A stretch of DNA of 58,769 nucleotides, taken from Adlercreutzia muris. GTDB lineage: Bacteria > Actinomycetota > Coriobacteriia > Coriobacteriales > Eggerthellaceae. Numbering within the stretch: the stretch's first letter is position 1; each line of letters starts with the position of its first letter. Below are positions 1 to 8,680 of the stretch, in pieces. The DNA lies in NCBI RefSeq assembly GCF_008831045.1, contig NZ_WAJS01000018.1, positions 1-58,769 on the forward strand. Direction: 5' to 3'. Both the position numbers and the translations under genes were made by a program. The notes beneath the pieces are model-generated. The model did not search any database, had not been told where the DNA came from, and saw only the letters and a program-made list of their open reading frames with translations.

Positions 1-76
1 CTTCGTCCCCTGCCCCCTTCGCTTTTTCGCCTACCCTCCTGCCCCCGCCAAAGCCAGCGCTGTCCTTTTCCGGCGC

Positions 77-325
77 AAAATGTCGATCTGCCCGTGCACA
101 CCGTCATTTCGGGGCACATTTCTCCTCGAAGTGGCGCCGATAGCGGCCTTTTCCGACCCAAAATGACGATCCGCCCGGGCACACCGTCATTTTGCGGCAG
201 AAAAACGCACAGACTGGACCCATCGGCGGCTCCCTTCGCCAGAAATCAACGGTCTGCCCGTGCACACCGTCATTTCGGGGCGCCGAGGACACTGCCGCCC
301 GCGAGAACGCCTTCCCGTAGTCCAT
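77..325. repeat. Left array of 83-bp imperfect tandem repeats (3 units)
   Basis: Three units begin at about 77, 160 and 242, each opening with an A-rich tract, then a CGAT-like block and the shared core GCCCGTGCACACCGTCAT, and closing with a CTTTTCC-type block. The 83-bp period is not a multiple of three, so the reading frame changes from unit to unit and the array is unlikely to be coding. The third unit is the most diverged outside its core. Units of the same family, length and orientation occur at the other end of the window (58196 onward). There are no unique spacers of CRISPR type. Confidence 0.8.
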
Positions 326-392
326 CCCGAAACACCTCGCAGTCTCGCTGCGGATTTCCATCGAATGCCTCATCGCCCCCCTTCCCGAAACA

Positions 393-426
393 AGTGGGAC
401 TGGAAACTTTTGTTTCCAGTCCCACT
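393..426. other. Perfect 15-bp inverted repeat with 4-nt loop
   Basis: The arm AGTGGGACTGGAAAC at 393-407 and its exact complement at 412-426 enclose a TTTT loop. It lies downstream of ffh (which ends at 644 on the minus strand) and could end that transcript, but no U-run follows directly on either strand. A run of eight T lies about 30 bases further along the plus strand. It could be a terminator, an RNA-processing site or a protein-binding palindrome. Confidence 0.6.
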
Positions 427-643
427 ATCGGGGCTCAGTTCAATCCGACACCCCCCCTTTTTTTTCTCTGACTCTACGGCCTCCCCACAGCGCACTCGAC
501 CGCCGCGCTCGCCGAGGCTGCTCACTCCAGCATGTCGAACGCGGCGACTACGTCCGTACCGACTAAAACCCGCGAGATACGGGAAAGCCATGGGCAAATC
601 GACGCCGCCGCGGAGAAGGCCCACGCCGAGTCCACCCCGGAAG

Positions 644-2062
644 TTACTGCCCCATCATGTCCTGGATCTTCTTCAGGTCCTTCATGGACATGCCGCCCAT
701 GCCGGGCAGCCCCAAGCCGCGGCGGCGACGCCCCTTGCCCTTCTTCCCCTTCTTGCCGCGGCCACCCTCCATATCCATGCCGGCGGTGGCCTGCCTCACC
801 ATCTTCTTGGTCTCGTTGAACTTCTTCATCATCTGGTTCACCGCCGTCACGCTCACACCGGCTCCCTTGGCGATGCGGGCACGGCGGCTGCCGTTGAGCA
901 GCTCGGGGTGCGCGCGCTCCTCGCGGGTCATGGAATTGATGATGACCTCCATGGCATCGAGCGCCCCCTCGTCCACCTGGCCCGAGGCCAGGGCCTTGTC
1001 ACCGCCGGGCAAGGCGCTCACGAGCTTCTGCACGCCGCCCATCTTGCGCATCTGGGCGTTCATCATCACGAAGTCGTCTAAGGTGATGTGGCCGCGCATC
1101 ATGCGCTCGGCCTCCAGCTCCTCTTCCTCGGCCTGCTGCACGCGCACGGCATTCTCGATGAGGGACACCACGTCTCCCATGCCCAGGATGCGCTTGGCCA
1201 TGCGGTCGGGGTGGAACACCTCCAGGGAATCGGGCTTCTCGCCCGAGGAGATGAACTTGATGGGCTTGCCGGTCACCTCGCGCACGGACAGGGCGCCGCC
1301 GCCGCGGGCGTCGCCGTCCATCTTCGACATGATGACGCCATCGAAGTCCACGGCGCTGGCGAAGGCCTCCACGACGTTCACCACGTCCTGGCCGGTCATG
1401 GCGTCCACCACCATGAGGATCTGGTCGGGCTTCACGGCCTCCTTGATGGCCTGGGCCTCGGCCATCATGTCGTCGTCCACGTGCAGGCGGCCGGCCGTGT
1501 CGATGATGACCACGTCGCGCAGGTTGTCGATGGCGTCTTGGATGCCCTCCCTGGCAATGGCCACGGGATCCTTGCCGTCGCCGCGGTACACGCGCACGCC
1601 GATCTCGTCGCCCAAGGTCTGCAGCTGGTCGGCGGCGGCGGGGCGGTACACGTCGCCGGCAATGAGCAGCGGGGAATGGCTCTCCTGCTTCAAACGGTAG
1701 GCCAGCTTGGCCGCGGCCGTGGTCTTGCCGGAGCCCTGCAGGCCCACGAGCATGATGACGTTGGGAATGCGGCTGCCCAGCACGAGCCGCGAATCGGTGC
1801 GGCCCAAAAGCTCGGTCAGCTCGTCCAGCACGATCTTCACGACGTTTTGGGCCGGCGTGAGCGAATCGAGCACCTCGGCGGCCAGACAGCGCTCCTTGGT
1901 GCGGGCCACGAAGGCCTTCACCACCTTGAAGTTCACGTCGGCCTCCAGAAGGGCCAGGCGAATCTCGCGCATGGCAGCGTTAATGTCGTCCTCGGTCAGA
2001 CGGCCCTTCGACCGCAGGCCGGAGAAGATGCCCTGAAGGCGTTCGGAGAGATTTTCAAGCAT
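644..2062 (-). CDS. ffh: Signal recognition particle protein Ffh (SRP54)
   Basis: GTPase subunit of the signal recognition particle. It binds 4.5S RNA and the signal sequences of nascent membrane proteins and delivers ribosomes to FtsY. The 472-residue product has the N-domain helices, the P-loop GLQGSGKTT near residue 105, DTAGRLH, the SKMDGDARGG motif, and a Met-rich M domain ending in GMSMKDLKKIQDMMG. The ATG at 2060-2062 is chosen because an AGGAG lies nine bases upstream; a GTG two codons earlier is only three bases from that AGGAG. ftsY lies upstream on the same strand, separated by an unrelated AT-rich gene. Length and motifs are normal for the family. Confidence 0.98.
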   Translation of the reverse strand: MLENLSERLQGIFSGLRSKGRLTEDDINAAMREIRLALLEADVNFKVVKAFVARTKERCLAAEVLDSLTPAQNVVKIVLDELTELLGRTDSRLVLGSRIPNVIMLVGLQGSGKTTAAAKLAYRLKQESHSPLLIAGDVYRPAAADQLQTLGDEIGVRVYRGDGKDPVAIAREGIQDAIDNLRDVVIIDTAGRLHVDDDMMAEAQAIKEAVKPDQILMVVDAMTGQDVVNVVEAFASAVDFDGVIMSKMDGDARGGGALSVREVTGKPIKFISSGEKPDSLEVFHPDRMAKRILGMGDVVSLIENAVRVQQAEEEELEAERMMRGHITLDDFVMMNAQMRKMGGVQKLVSALPGGDKALASGQVDEGALDAMEVIINSMTREERAHPELLNGSRRARIAKGAGVSVTAVNQMMKKFNETKKMVRQATAGMDMEGGRGKKGKKGKGRRRRGLGLPGMGGMSMKDLKKIQDMMGQ

Positions 2063-2085
2063 AAGCACCGACTCCTGTACAACTG

Positions 2086-2736
2086 TTACAGATTTCTAAA
2101 TTTCACTTTACTGCACATGTATGGTGTCAAACGATTGGACCACTGAATCGATCCGCCGCTCAATCTATTGGCCAAAAAAACTTCATCTATTGATTCAACA
2201 AGGACCTGCTCAACGATGAGGATATCTTCTTCGGAATACCCCTCAAGTGGCATAACGAGAATTCTTGTTGTGTCCAATGCCTTGAAAGAATCAATGGGCA
2301 GTTTCGACTTTCTCCAATCGCCAAAAATCAATCTGTCAAATTCAACATTATCGGACCAGTGTTTCTTTATCCTATAGAAGAAATTCTTACGAGTCTTTCC
2401 AATATATATTTGTTTATATTCATCAAGAATCATTGCATAAATACCGTACCGCTCTTTTTCCTGAGTGAGATCGGTTATCTCGACAAAGTCAGGAAACTCG
2501 AATTTCAGTCTTTCGATTTGATTGTCAAACTGTACTCCATCCAATTGATCGTAGAAAAGCATGTTTAGATCAAAATTATCGAGGCATATTTGTTCATGTT
2601 CGGCAATATCATCTGCCGTCCAGATGCCACCAAACCTTAATGGATATTCTCCATTTCTTTTCTTGTATAAATAGTTTTCCCTAGATAACAATAAATCCGC
2701 CTCGTCCTTTTTGAAACTACACCCAAAATGTATCAC
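2086..2736 (-). CDS. GIY-YIG domain protein inserted between ftsY and ffh
   Basis: A 216-residue protein. The second half carries the GIY-YIG nuclease signature: GIY at residues 98-100, YIG at 111-113, an Arg at 122 in YRIKKHW, and a downstream helix with Glu (176 or 181) leading to ANRLSGG near 190. These match the catalytic Tyr, Arg, Glu and Asn positions of the superfamily. The first 95 residues are not recognised. The start is GTG, with GGGAGGG about five bases upstream. Base composition is clearly AT-rich compared with ftsY and ffh, which suggests recent acquisition. It lies on the same strand, 24 bp before ffh. It could be a nuclease or a non-cleaving DNA-binding relative; its role is unknown. 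Confidence 0.75.
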   Translation of the reverse strand: MIHFGCSFKKDEADLLLSRENYLYKKRNGEYPLRFGGIWTADDIAEHEQICLDNFDLNMLFYDQLDGVQFDNQIERLKFEFPDFVEITDLTQEKERYGIYAMILDEYKQIYIGKTRKNFFYRIKKHWSDNVEFDRLIFGDWRKSKLPIDSFKALDTTRILVMPLEGYSEEDILIVEQVLVESIDEVFLANRLSGGSIQWSNRLTPYMCSKVKFRNL

Positions 2737-2803
2737 GCAATCCCTCCCTCACCAAAGATCTCCATTTTCCCTGCTAATGTTTCTAATTCCAAAAGAAACG
2801 CAA

Positions 2804-4297
2804 TTAAAACCAGCGCTTCCAGAAGCTCTTCTTCTCGGCCTCGGGGGCGGCCCCCTCGACACCCCCGGCTTCCTCGGTCGTCTCGCCGGCGGCCAGGGCG
2901 AGCTCAGCCAGCTCGTCATCGGTGAAGGGGGCGTCGTGCCCCTCTTCGGCGGCAGGCTCATCGGCAGCCTCGGCCAGGGCCTCGGCGTCGCGGTCGAGCT
3001 CGGCCAGCTCTGCGGCCTCGAGGCCCGTGGGCGTGTCCTCGGCTTCCTCGGCTACGATGGTTTCGTGGGTGCGCCGCCCGAGCGCCGCCTCCACGAGGTC
3101 GCCGTCGGCGGGCTCGGCCTCGATCTCGTCGGCCGCCTCCACAAGCGCCTCTTCCACGTCGCCCTGCTCGTCGAGCACCGCGGCCGCCTCGGGTGCAGCC
3201 GCCTCGGGAGTCTCAGCCCCAGCCTCGGGCTCAACGCCATCGGCCTCCGTCGCAGGGTCCTCGGCAGCCTCCGCCACAACTTCGGTCGGAACCCCTTCCA
3301 GCACGTCGCGGCGACGCTCGCCGGCCGTGACGGCCGCCTCCTTGGCGTTCTCGCCGCGCAGGCCATCCTCGGCGACTTCGAAGCGCTCGTCGAAGGTGCC
3401 CACAAGGGCGGCGGCGAACTCATGGGGATCGAAGTCGCGCAGGTCGTCGATGCCCTCGCCCACGCCGATCTTTAAGATGGGCAGGTCCAAATCATGGCTC
3501 ACGGCCAGGGCGATGCCCCCCTTGGCGGTGCCGTCGAGCTTTGTGACCACCAGGCCGTCCAAATCGAGGGCGCGGTCGAACTCGCGGGCCTGGGTGAGGC
3601 CGTTCTGGCCCGTGGTGGCATCGATGACGAGCACCGTGTGCACCGGCAGCTTCGAGCGCTTCCGCACCACGTTCACCACTTTCTCCAGCTCGCGCATAAG
3701 ATCGGCGGAGGTGTGCAGGCGCCCGGCCGTGTCGATGAACACCAGATCGGCGCCTGTGGCCTCGGCCCGCTCCAGGGTGTCGTAGCACACGCTCGCGGGG
3801 TCGGCGCCGCGCTCCCGGGTGACCATTTCCACCCCGGCCCGGCGGGCCCACACCTCCAGCTGCTCGATGGCGGCGGCGCGGAAGGTGTCGGCCGAGCCCA
3901 GGATGACCGCGCGGCCCTCGTCGGTGGCGGCCTTGGCCAGCTTGCCCACGGTGGTGGTCTTGCCCGTGCCGTTGATGCCCACGAACAGCACCACGGCCGG
4001 GCCACCGCCGAGGATGTCGGCGCCGCCCTCGGTGAAGGTGGCGGCGATCTCGTCGTTCAGCAGATCGAGCACCGCGTAGGCATCGGGCAGGGCCCGGCGG
4101 GTGGCCAAATCGCGCAGGCGCTCCACGATGTCGGCCGCCGCAACCCCGCCCACGTCCGACAGGATGAGCGTCTCCTCCAGGCCGTCCCAGAACTCCTCGT
4201 CCAGATCGGGGCCGCGGTCGAGCAGGACGTTCATCGACTCCTTGAATTTATGACGCGAGCGGCTCAAGCCATCGCTGATACGATCGAACAAGCCCAT
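2804..4297 (-). CDS. ftsY: SRP receptor GTPase FtsY with a C-terminal acidic domain
   Basis: Docks the SRP-ribosome complex at the membrane. The 497-residue product begins directly with the N domain (MGLFDRISDGLSRSR), then the G domain with P-loop GINGTGKTT at about 107-115, DTAGRLHT, TKLDGTAKGG and GVGEGIDDLRDF near 280. About 200 further residues are almost entirely Ala, Glu and Asp, and the protein ends in KKSFWKRWF. In well-studied FtsY proteins the acidic, membrane-targeting A region precedes the NG core, so this order is reversed. The ATG at 4295-4297 has AAGGAG six bases upstream; the longer open frame has no such site. Confidence 0.95.
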   Translation of the reverse strand: MGLFDRISDGLSRSRHKFKESMNVLLDRGPDLDEEFWDGLEETLILSDVGGVAAADIVERLRDLATRRALPDAYAVLDLLNDEIAATFTEGGADILGGGPAVVLFVGINGTGKTTTVGKLAKAATDEGRAVILGSADTFRAAAIEQLEVWARRAGVEMVTRERGADPASVCYDTLERAEATGADLVFIDTAGRLHTSADLMRELEKVVNVVRKRSKLPVHTVLVIDATTGQNGLTQAREFDRALDLDGLVVTKLDGTAKGGIALAVSHDLDLPILKIGVGEGIDDLRDFDPHEFAAALVGTFDERFEVAEDGLRGENAKEAAVTAGERRRDVLEGVPTEVVAEAAEDPATEADGVEPEAGAETPEAAAPEAAAVLDEQGDVEEALVEAADEIEAEPADGDLVEAALGRRTHETIVAEEAEDTPTGLEAAELAELDRDAEALAEAADEPAAEEGHDAPFTDDELAELALAAGETTEEAGGVEGAAPEAEKKSFWKRWF

Positions 4298-4554
4298 GGG
4301 GCACTCCTTCACGCTTTGGATGCCGTTGAAATCACAATTCCTTATAGTGTACGCCATCGGGCCTGTCCCCCGGCGCGGCTGCGGCCCTTCCCCCTATTTT
4401 GGTCACAAACCTGAGTCCCGCGCCCGCCATTCCAACGGGCCGCCAACGGATCATCAAAGGGCCGTCATCAGTCGCGTGCTCCCCACTTCTTCGCGCCCCG
4501 TCAAACTCTATGATTCCACTAGGTTATTTCACCACCCCCGAAGGGAGATTCACC

Positions 4555-4941
4555 ATGAGCTTCATCGACAAAATCAAGGATGCCGGCGAGGATATCAAGG
4601 ACGCGTTCGCCGAAGGCGCCCACGACCTGGCCGAAAAGGCAGAAGACTTGAAGGACGCCGTGGCCGAGAAGGCCGGCGAAGTGGCCGACAAAGCCGGCGA
4701 GATGAAGGATGCGGCAGCCGAGAAGGCAGCCGACCTGAAGGAAGCCGCCGCCGAGAAGGCCGGCGAGGCGAAAGAGGCCGCAGCCGACAAGGCCGACGAC
4801 CTGAAGAAGGCCGCGGGCGATGCCGCCGACAAGGCCAAGGACGCGGCGGCCGATGCCAAGGCCGCTGTGGCCGAGAAGGCCGGCGAGGCCAAGCAGGCTG
4901 CCGAGGATGCAGCCGAGAAGGCCAAGGACGCCGCCAAATAG
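4555..4941 (+). CDS. Amphipathic 11-mer-repeat helical protein (LEA-like)
   Basis: 128 residues composed almost only of Ala, Lys, Glu and Asp. After MSFIDKIKDAGEDIKDAF the chain consists of near-regular 11-residue repeats of the type KAGEVADKAGE and LKEAAAEKAGE, as in group 3 LEA proteins and apolipoprotein-like helices. No signal peptide or membrane segment is visible. AGGGAGA sits just upstream of the ATG, and a strong terminator follows the stop. A desiccation- or stress-protective or membrane-surface-binding helix is plausible by family analogy. The composition could also come from a structural or nucleoid-associated protein. It stands alone as a single-gene unit. Confidence 0.75.
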   Translation: MSFIDKIKDAGEDIKDAFAEGAHDLAEKAEDLKDAVAEKAGEVADKAGEMKDAAAEKAADLKEAAAEKAGEAKEAAADKADDLKKAAGDAADKAKDAAADAKAAVAEKAGEAKQAAEDAAEKAKDAAK

Positions 4942-4990
4942 CGCCCCGGGCCGCCCCGACCGGGAAACGGCTTCCCCACCTGAGGCCCCA

Positions 4991-5030
4991 GGGCCCCGAG
5001 ATCGCGACATTTTGTCGGGTCTCGGGGCCC
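4991..5030 (+). terminator. Rho-independent terminator after the helical-repeat gene
   Basis: An 11-bp GC-rich stem (GGGCCCCGAGA at 4991-5001 with its complement at 5020-5030), followed by TTCTTTCT. It separates the 11-mer-repeat gene from the symporter gene. Confidence 0.8.
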
Positions 5031-5112
5031 TTCTTTCTGGTAGCATAGCCAAATTACCGCATGCTCCGACGTCTGGCCGCTGCGCCGGCGTCCCACCCCT
5101 GAAGGAGACCCC

Positions 5113-6495
5113 ATGGAACGCGAGCGCTTCGGCAGCCGCCTCGGCTTCATCCTCATCTCGGCCGGCTGCGCCATCGGCCTAGGCAACGTCTGGCGCTTCC
5201 CCTACATCACCGGCGAGTACGGCGGCGCGGCCTTCCTCGTGCTCTACCTTGCCTTCCTGCTCGTGCTGGGCCTGCCCATCCTCGTCATGGAGTTCGCCGT
5301 GGGCCGCGGTTCCCAGCGCTCCATCGCCCGGGCCTTCAACGAGCTGGAGCCGGCCGGCACCCACTGGCACAAGTACAAGTGGGTCGGCGGGGCCGGCTGC
5401 TACCTGCTCATGATGTTCTACACCACCGTGGCCGGCTGGATGCTCGCCTACGTGCCGAAGATGGCCACCGGCCAGTTCGTCGGCGCCGATGCCGCCCAGA
5501 CCCAGGCCATCTTCAACGCCATGCTGGCCGATCCGGTAGAAGTGGTGTTCTGGATGGTGCTCACCTGTGCCATCGCCATCCTCATCTGCTCCATGGGCGT
5601 GCAGAAGGGCGTGGAGCGGGTCACGAAGGTGATGATGCTCGCGCTTCTGGCCATCCTCGGCGTGCTTGTGGTGCGGGCCCTCACCCTGCCCGGCGCGGGC
5701 GAGGGCGTGTCCTTCTACCTGCTGCCCGACTTCTCGAAGATCTTCGCCACCCCCGACACCTTCTTCGAGGCAGCCTACGCGGCCATGGGCCAGGCGTTCT
5801 TCACCCTGTCCATCGGCATGGGCTCCATGACCATTTTCGGCAGCTACATCGACAAGCACCGCTCGCTCATGGGCGAGGCGGCCACCATCGGTGCCTTGGA
5901 CACCGGCGTGGCGCTCGCCACGGGTCTCATCATCTTCCCTGCCTGCTTCGCCTTCGGCGTGGCCCCCGATTCGGGCCCGGGCCTGGTGTTCATCACCCTG
6001 CCGAGCGTCTTCGAGCAGATGTGGCTCGGCCAGGTCTGGGGCACGCTCTTCTTCGTGTTCATGAGCTTCGCGGCGCTCTCCACGGTCATCGCCGTGTTCG
6101 AGGGCATCCTGCGCTTCTCCATGGACCAGTGGGGCTGGTCGCGCAAACGGGCGGTCATCGTGAACCTCATCGCCATCCCGCTTTTGTCCCTGCCCTGCGC
6201 GCTGGGCTTCAACGTGCTCTCGGACGTGGTCATGCCCGGCGTGGGCGACATCCAGACCGTGGAGGACTTCCTCGTGTCAAGCAACATCATGCCCTTAGGC
6301 TCGCTGGTCTTCGTTCTGTTCTGCGTGAGCCGCCGGGGCTGGGGCTGGAAGAACTTCCTCGCCGAGGCCAACGAGGGCACGGGGCTCAAATTCCCCAGCT
6401 GGCTGCATAACTGGATGCGCTTCGGCGTGCCGGTGCTCGTGGTCATCATCCTCATCATGGGCTGGATCCCCATCGTCACGAGCTGGATGGCGTAG
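5113..6495 (+). CDS. Sodium:neurotransmitter symporter family (NSS/SNF) transporter
   Basis: 460-residue polytopic protein of the NSS family, whose bacterial members (MhsT and TnaT type) import amino acids with sodium. The N-terminus has the conserved first helix with unwound sodium-site residues, SAGCAIGLGNVWRFPY (residues 16-31), followed by GAAFLVLYL and a GLPILVMEFAVGR segment. Roughly eleven hydrophobic helices can be read. The start ATG has GAAGGAG close upstream. The specific substrate cannot be read from the sequence; hydrophobic or aromatic amino acids are the usual ones. It is monocistronic and convergent with rnr. Confidence 0.93.
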   Translation: MERERFGSRLGFILISAGCAIGLGNVWRFPYITGEYGGAAFLVLYLAFLLVLGLPILVMEFAVGRGSQRSIARAFNELEPAGTHWHKYKWVGGAGCYLLMMFYTTVAGWMLAYVPKMATGQFVGADAAQTQAIFNAMLADPVEVVFWMVLTCAIAILICSMGVQKGVERVTKVMMLALLAILGVLVVRALTLPGAGEGVSFYLLPDFSKIFATPDTFFEAAYAAMGQAFFTLSIGMGSMTIFGSYIDKHRSLMGEAATIGALDTGVALATGLIIFPACFAFGVAPDSGPGLVFITLPSVFEQMWLGQVWGTLFFVFMSFAALSTVIAVFEGILRFSMDQWGWSRKRAVIVNLIAIPLLSLPCALGFNVLSDVVMPGVGDIQTVEDFLVSSNIMPLGSLVFVLFCVSRRGWGWKNFLAEANEGTGLKFPSWLHNWMRFGVPVLVVIILIMGWIPIVTSWMA

Positions 6496-6546
6496 AACGC
6501 CCCACCGACAGCTCCCTGCGAGGAGGGCCACTGCGCTCGCACAGCC

Positions 6547-6585
6547 GCCTATCGCCTTATTCTCGCGGAGAACACGGCGATAGGC
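6547..6585. terminator. Bidirectional terminator between convergent genes
   Basis: GCCTATCGCC at 6547-6556 pairs with GGCGATAGGC at 6576-6585, and an inner TTCTC/GAGAA stem lies inside the loop. It sits between the symporter stop (6495, plus) and the RNase R stop (6605, minus), so it can serve both transcripts. Confidence 0.65.
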
Positions 6586-6604
6586 CCCGTGGACCGTGCA
6601 ACTC

Positions 6605-8659
6605 TCAGGACCTCCCTGCGGCCAGGGCAAACTCCAGGGTCCGCGTGGCCGGATCGGCCGTCTTCAGCACCACGGGAATGCGCTGGCCCAAGCGCCACGA
6701 CCGGCCGCTCTCCTCCCCGGTGAGCGTATGGCGCACCGGGTCGAAGGCGAAGTACTCCTCGCCGAGGGCCCGCACCGGCAGCACCCCCTCGGCCGTGCAG
6801 TCGAGGCGCACGTAGAGGCACCAATTGGCCACCCCGCTCACCACGGCCGAGAAGGCCTGACCCGTAAAGGCCCGCAGGTACTCCACCATCTTCAGCTCCT
6901 GGGATTCCCGGGCCGCCGTGTCGGCCACCCGCTCCATGTCCGAGGAGTGCTCGGCGATCCAGGGCAGGGCCGCCACCTCCTGGTCGAAGCGCTCGGGACG
7001 CCGCGTGAGAGCCGCGCGCAGCATGCGATGCACCACCAGGTCGGGATAGCGGCGAATGGGGCTCGTGAAGTGGCAGTAGGCCTCGCTGGCCAGGCCGTAG
7101 TGGCCGTCGTTGACGGGCCGGTACACGGCCCGCTTCATAGCCCGCAGAAGCAGGGAGCTTGCCAGCTCGCCCTCGCTGCGCCCCGCACTGGCCGCCAGGA
7201 TCCCCTGGATGGCCCTCGGGTCGGCCGCCAGGAGCCGCCCTTCCAAAGATCGCTCGAACCAGGGAAACTCCTGGAAGATGGGGATGAGGGAGCCCAGCGC
7301 ATCGGCCGCAGGGGCCTCGTGCACCCGGTACAGGCAGGGAAAGCCCCGCGCCTCCAGGAAGGCCGCCACGGTCTCGTTGGCCAGGATCATGGCCTCCTCT
7401 ATGAGGCGGGTCGCGTCGGTCTTGCGGCGCACGACGATATCCACGGGCACCCCCGCGTCGTCGAGCACCACCTTGGCCTCAGTCGTGGCGAAGTCGATGC
7501 CGCCGGCCGCCGCCCGGGCCGCCTCCCGCCGCTTCGCGATCCTCGAGGCGGCCGCGAGCCGCGCCACGAGGGCGCCGTCCTCGGATGCCGGGCCGCCGCC
7601 CGCAGCCGCCTCCCCGGCCGCTGCGCCCGCAGCGGCCAACAGCTCGTCGGCCTCGCCGTAGGACAGCCGCGCCCGGGAGCGGATGAGGGCCGGGTACAGC
7701 TCGAAGCGCACCACGTCCCCCCGCTCGTCCAGAAACAGGTCGCAGGTCACGGCCCGGCGATCCTCATCCGGCGCCAGGGAGCACAGGCCGTTGGAGAGGG
7801 TCTCGGGCAGCATGGGGATCACCCGGTCGGCCAGATACACGCTCGTGGCCCGGCGCCGGGCATCCAGATCCACCGAGGAGTTCCAGGGCACATAGTGGGA
7901 CACGTCGGCGATGTGCACCCCGAGCCGCCACAGGCCCTCGTCCCTTAGGTAGTCCACCGACAGGGCGTCGTCGAAGTCCTTGGCGTCGGCCGGATCGATG
8001 GTGAACACGAAACGGTCCCGCAGGTCGCGGTAGCCGGCTGCGAGCGCCCCGGTCTCGTCCAGCACGGCCGCGTCTGCCTCGGCAAGAGCCCCTTCCGAGA
8101 AGACGGTCTCCAGCTTGTGGCGGCCGATGATGAGGTCGATGCCGGCCCGGGGCCCCTGGGCCTTATCGGCGATGACTTCCTCGATGTGGCCCGTGGCCGC
8201 CGTGCGGCGGGTGGGGAACTGGGCGATGCGCACCCGCACGAGGGCCCCGTCGGGCACCTCCGGGTAATCGGCGCGCAGGGTGAACACGTCGTAGGGGATG
8301 CGCGGGTCGGCCGGCACCACCACGCCGAAGGGCTCGGCCACCTCGTAGCGGCCCACCACCGTGTCGTGGGCCCGGTCGATCACCCGGAGCACCCGCGCCG
8401 CGGGCAGCCCCGCGCCCCCATCGCCCTCGCTGCGGCCCTCGCCCCGCCGGCCCTTCTCGGCCCCCTTGCGGGCCATGGGCGCCACTTCCACCAAATCGCC
8501 GTCGAAGGCGCCGCCCATGGCCGTGGCGGGAATGAAGTACTCCCCCTCAGCCGTGCGCACGAAGCCGTAGCCCTCGGCCCGCGACAGGAGCACGCCGGTG
8601 GGATTCGCCTGGGGCTTGCGTCGAGTGGGGCGCCGCCCGCGGCTCTTCTGCCTGCCCAT
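6605..8659 (-). CDS. rnr: Ribonuclease R (RNB-family 3'-5' exoribonuclease)
   Basis: Processive exoribonuclease that degrades structured RNA. The 684-residue product has a basic N-terminus (MGRQKSRGRRPTRRK), cold-shock-like OB folds, the RNB catalytic motif DPADAKDFDDALS with the four metal-binding Asp, and HFTSPIRRYPDLVVHR. The C-terminal S1 domain (residues 605-684) lacks the long Lys-rich tail seen in many RNase R proteins, so the enzyme is a little short. A poorly conserved Gly/Ala-rich stretch interrupts the RNB domain near residue 340. The start has AAGGGAGG six bases upstream and lies 21 bp after the S41-like gene, indicating co-transcription with ftsEX. Confidence 0.95.
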   Translation of the reverse strand: MGRQKSRGRRPTRRKPQANPTGVLLSRAEGYGFVRTAEGEYFIPATAMGGAFDGDLVEVAPMARKGAEKGRRGEGRSEGDGGAGLPAARVLRVIDRAHDTVVGRYEVAEPFGVVVPADPRIPYDVFTLRADYPEVPDGALVRVRIAQFPTRRTAATGHIEEVIADKAQGPRAGIDLIIGRHKLETVFSEGALAEADAAVLDETGALAAGYRDLRDRFVFTIDPADAKDFDDALSVDYLRDEGLWRLGVHIADVSHYVPWNSSVDLDARRRATSVYLADRVIPMLPETLSNGLCSLAPDEDRRAVTCDLFLDERGDVVRFELYPALIRSRARLSYGEADELLAAAGAAAGEAAAGGGPASEDGALVARLAAASRIAKRREAARAAAGGIDFATTEAKVVLDDAGVPVDIVVRRKTDATRLIEEAMILANETVAAFLEARGFPCLYRVHEAPAADALGSLIPIFQEFPWFERSLEGRLLAADPRAIQGILAASAGRSEGELASSLLLRAMKRAVYRPVNDGHYGLASEAYCHFTSPIRRYPDLVVHRMLRAALTRRPERFDQEVAALPWIAEHSSDMERVADTAARESQELKMVEYLRAFTGQAFSAVVSGVANWCLYVRLDCTAEGVLPVRALGEEYFAFDPVRHTLTGEESGRSWRLGQRIPVVLKTADPATRTLEFALAAGRS

Positions 8660-8680
8660 GCCAGCCTCCCTTCCCGGCCC

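Larger units (their letters stand above)
1..643. other. Non-coding left flank
   Basis: No convincing gene is seen. Open frames on both strands cross the 83-bp repeats and have low-complexity Arg/Pro/Ser composition. The stretch holds the repeat array, the 15-bp stem-loop, and about 160 bp next to the ffh stop codon in which nothing further is recognised. Confidence 0.6.

Noticed and set aside
77-325. CRISPR array
   Set aside because: Units are 83 bp with several diverged conserved blocks; there is no short exact repeat with unique equal-length spacers and no cas genes.
1088-2146. Long plus-strand open frame opposite ffh
   Set aside because: His/Gly/Leu-rich shadow of the ffh coding strand in high-GC DNA; no ribosome site and no domain.
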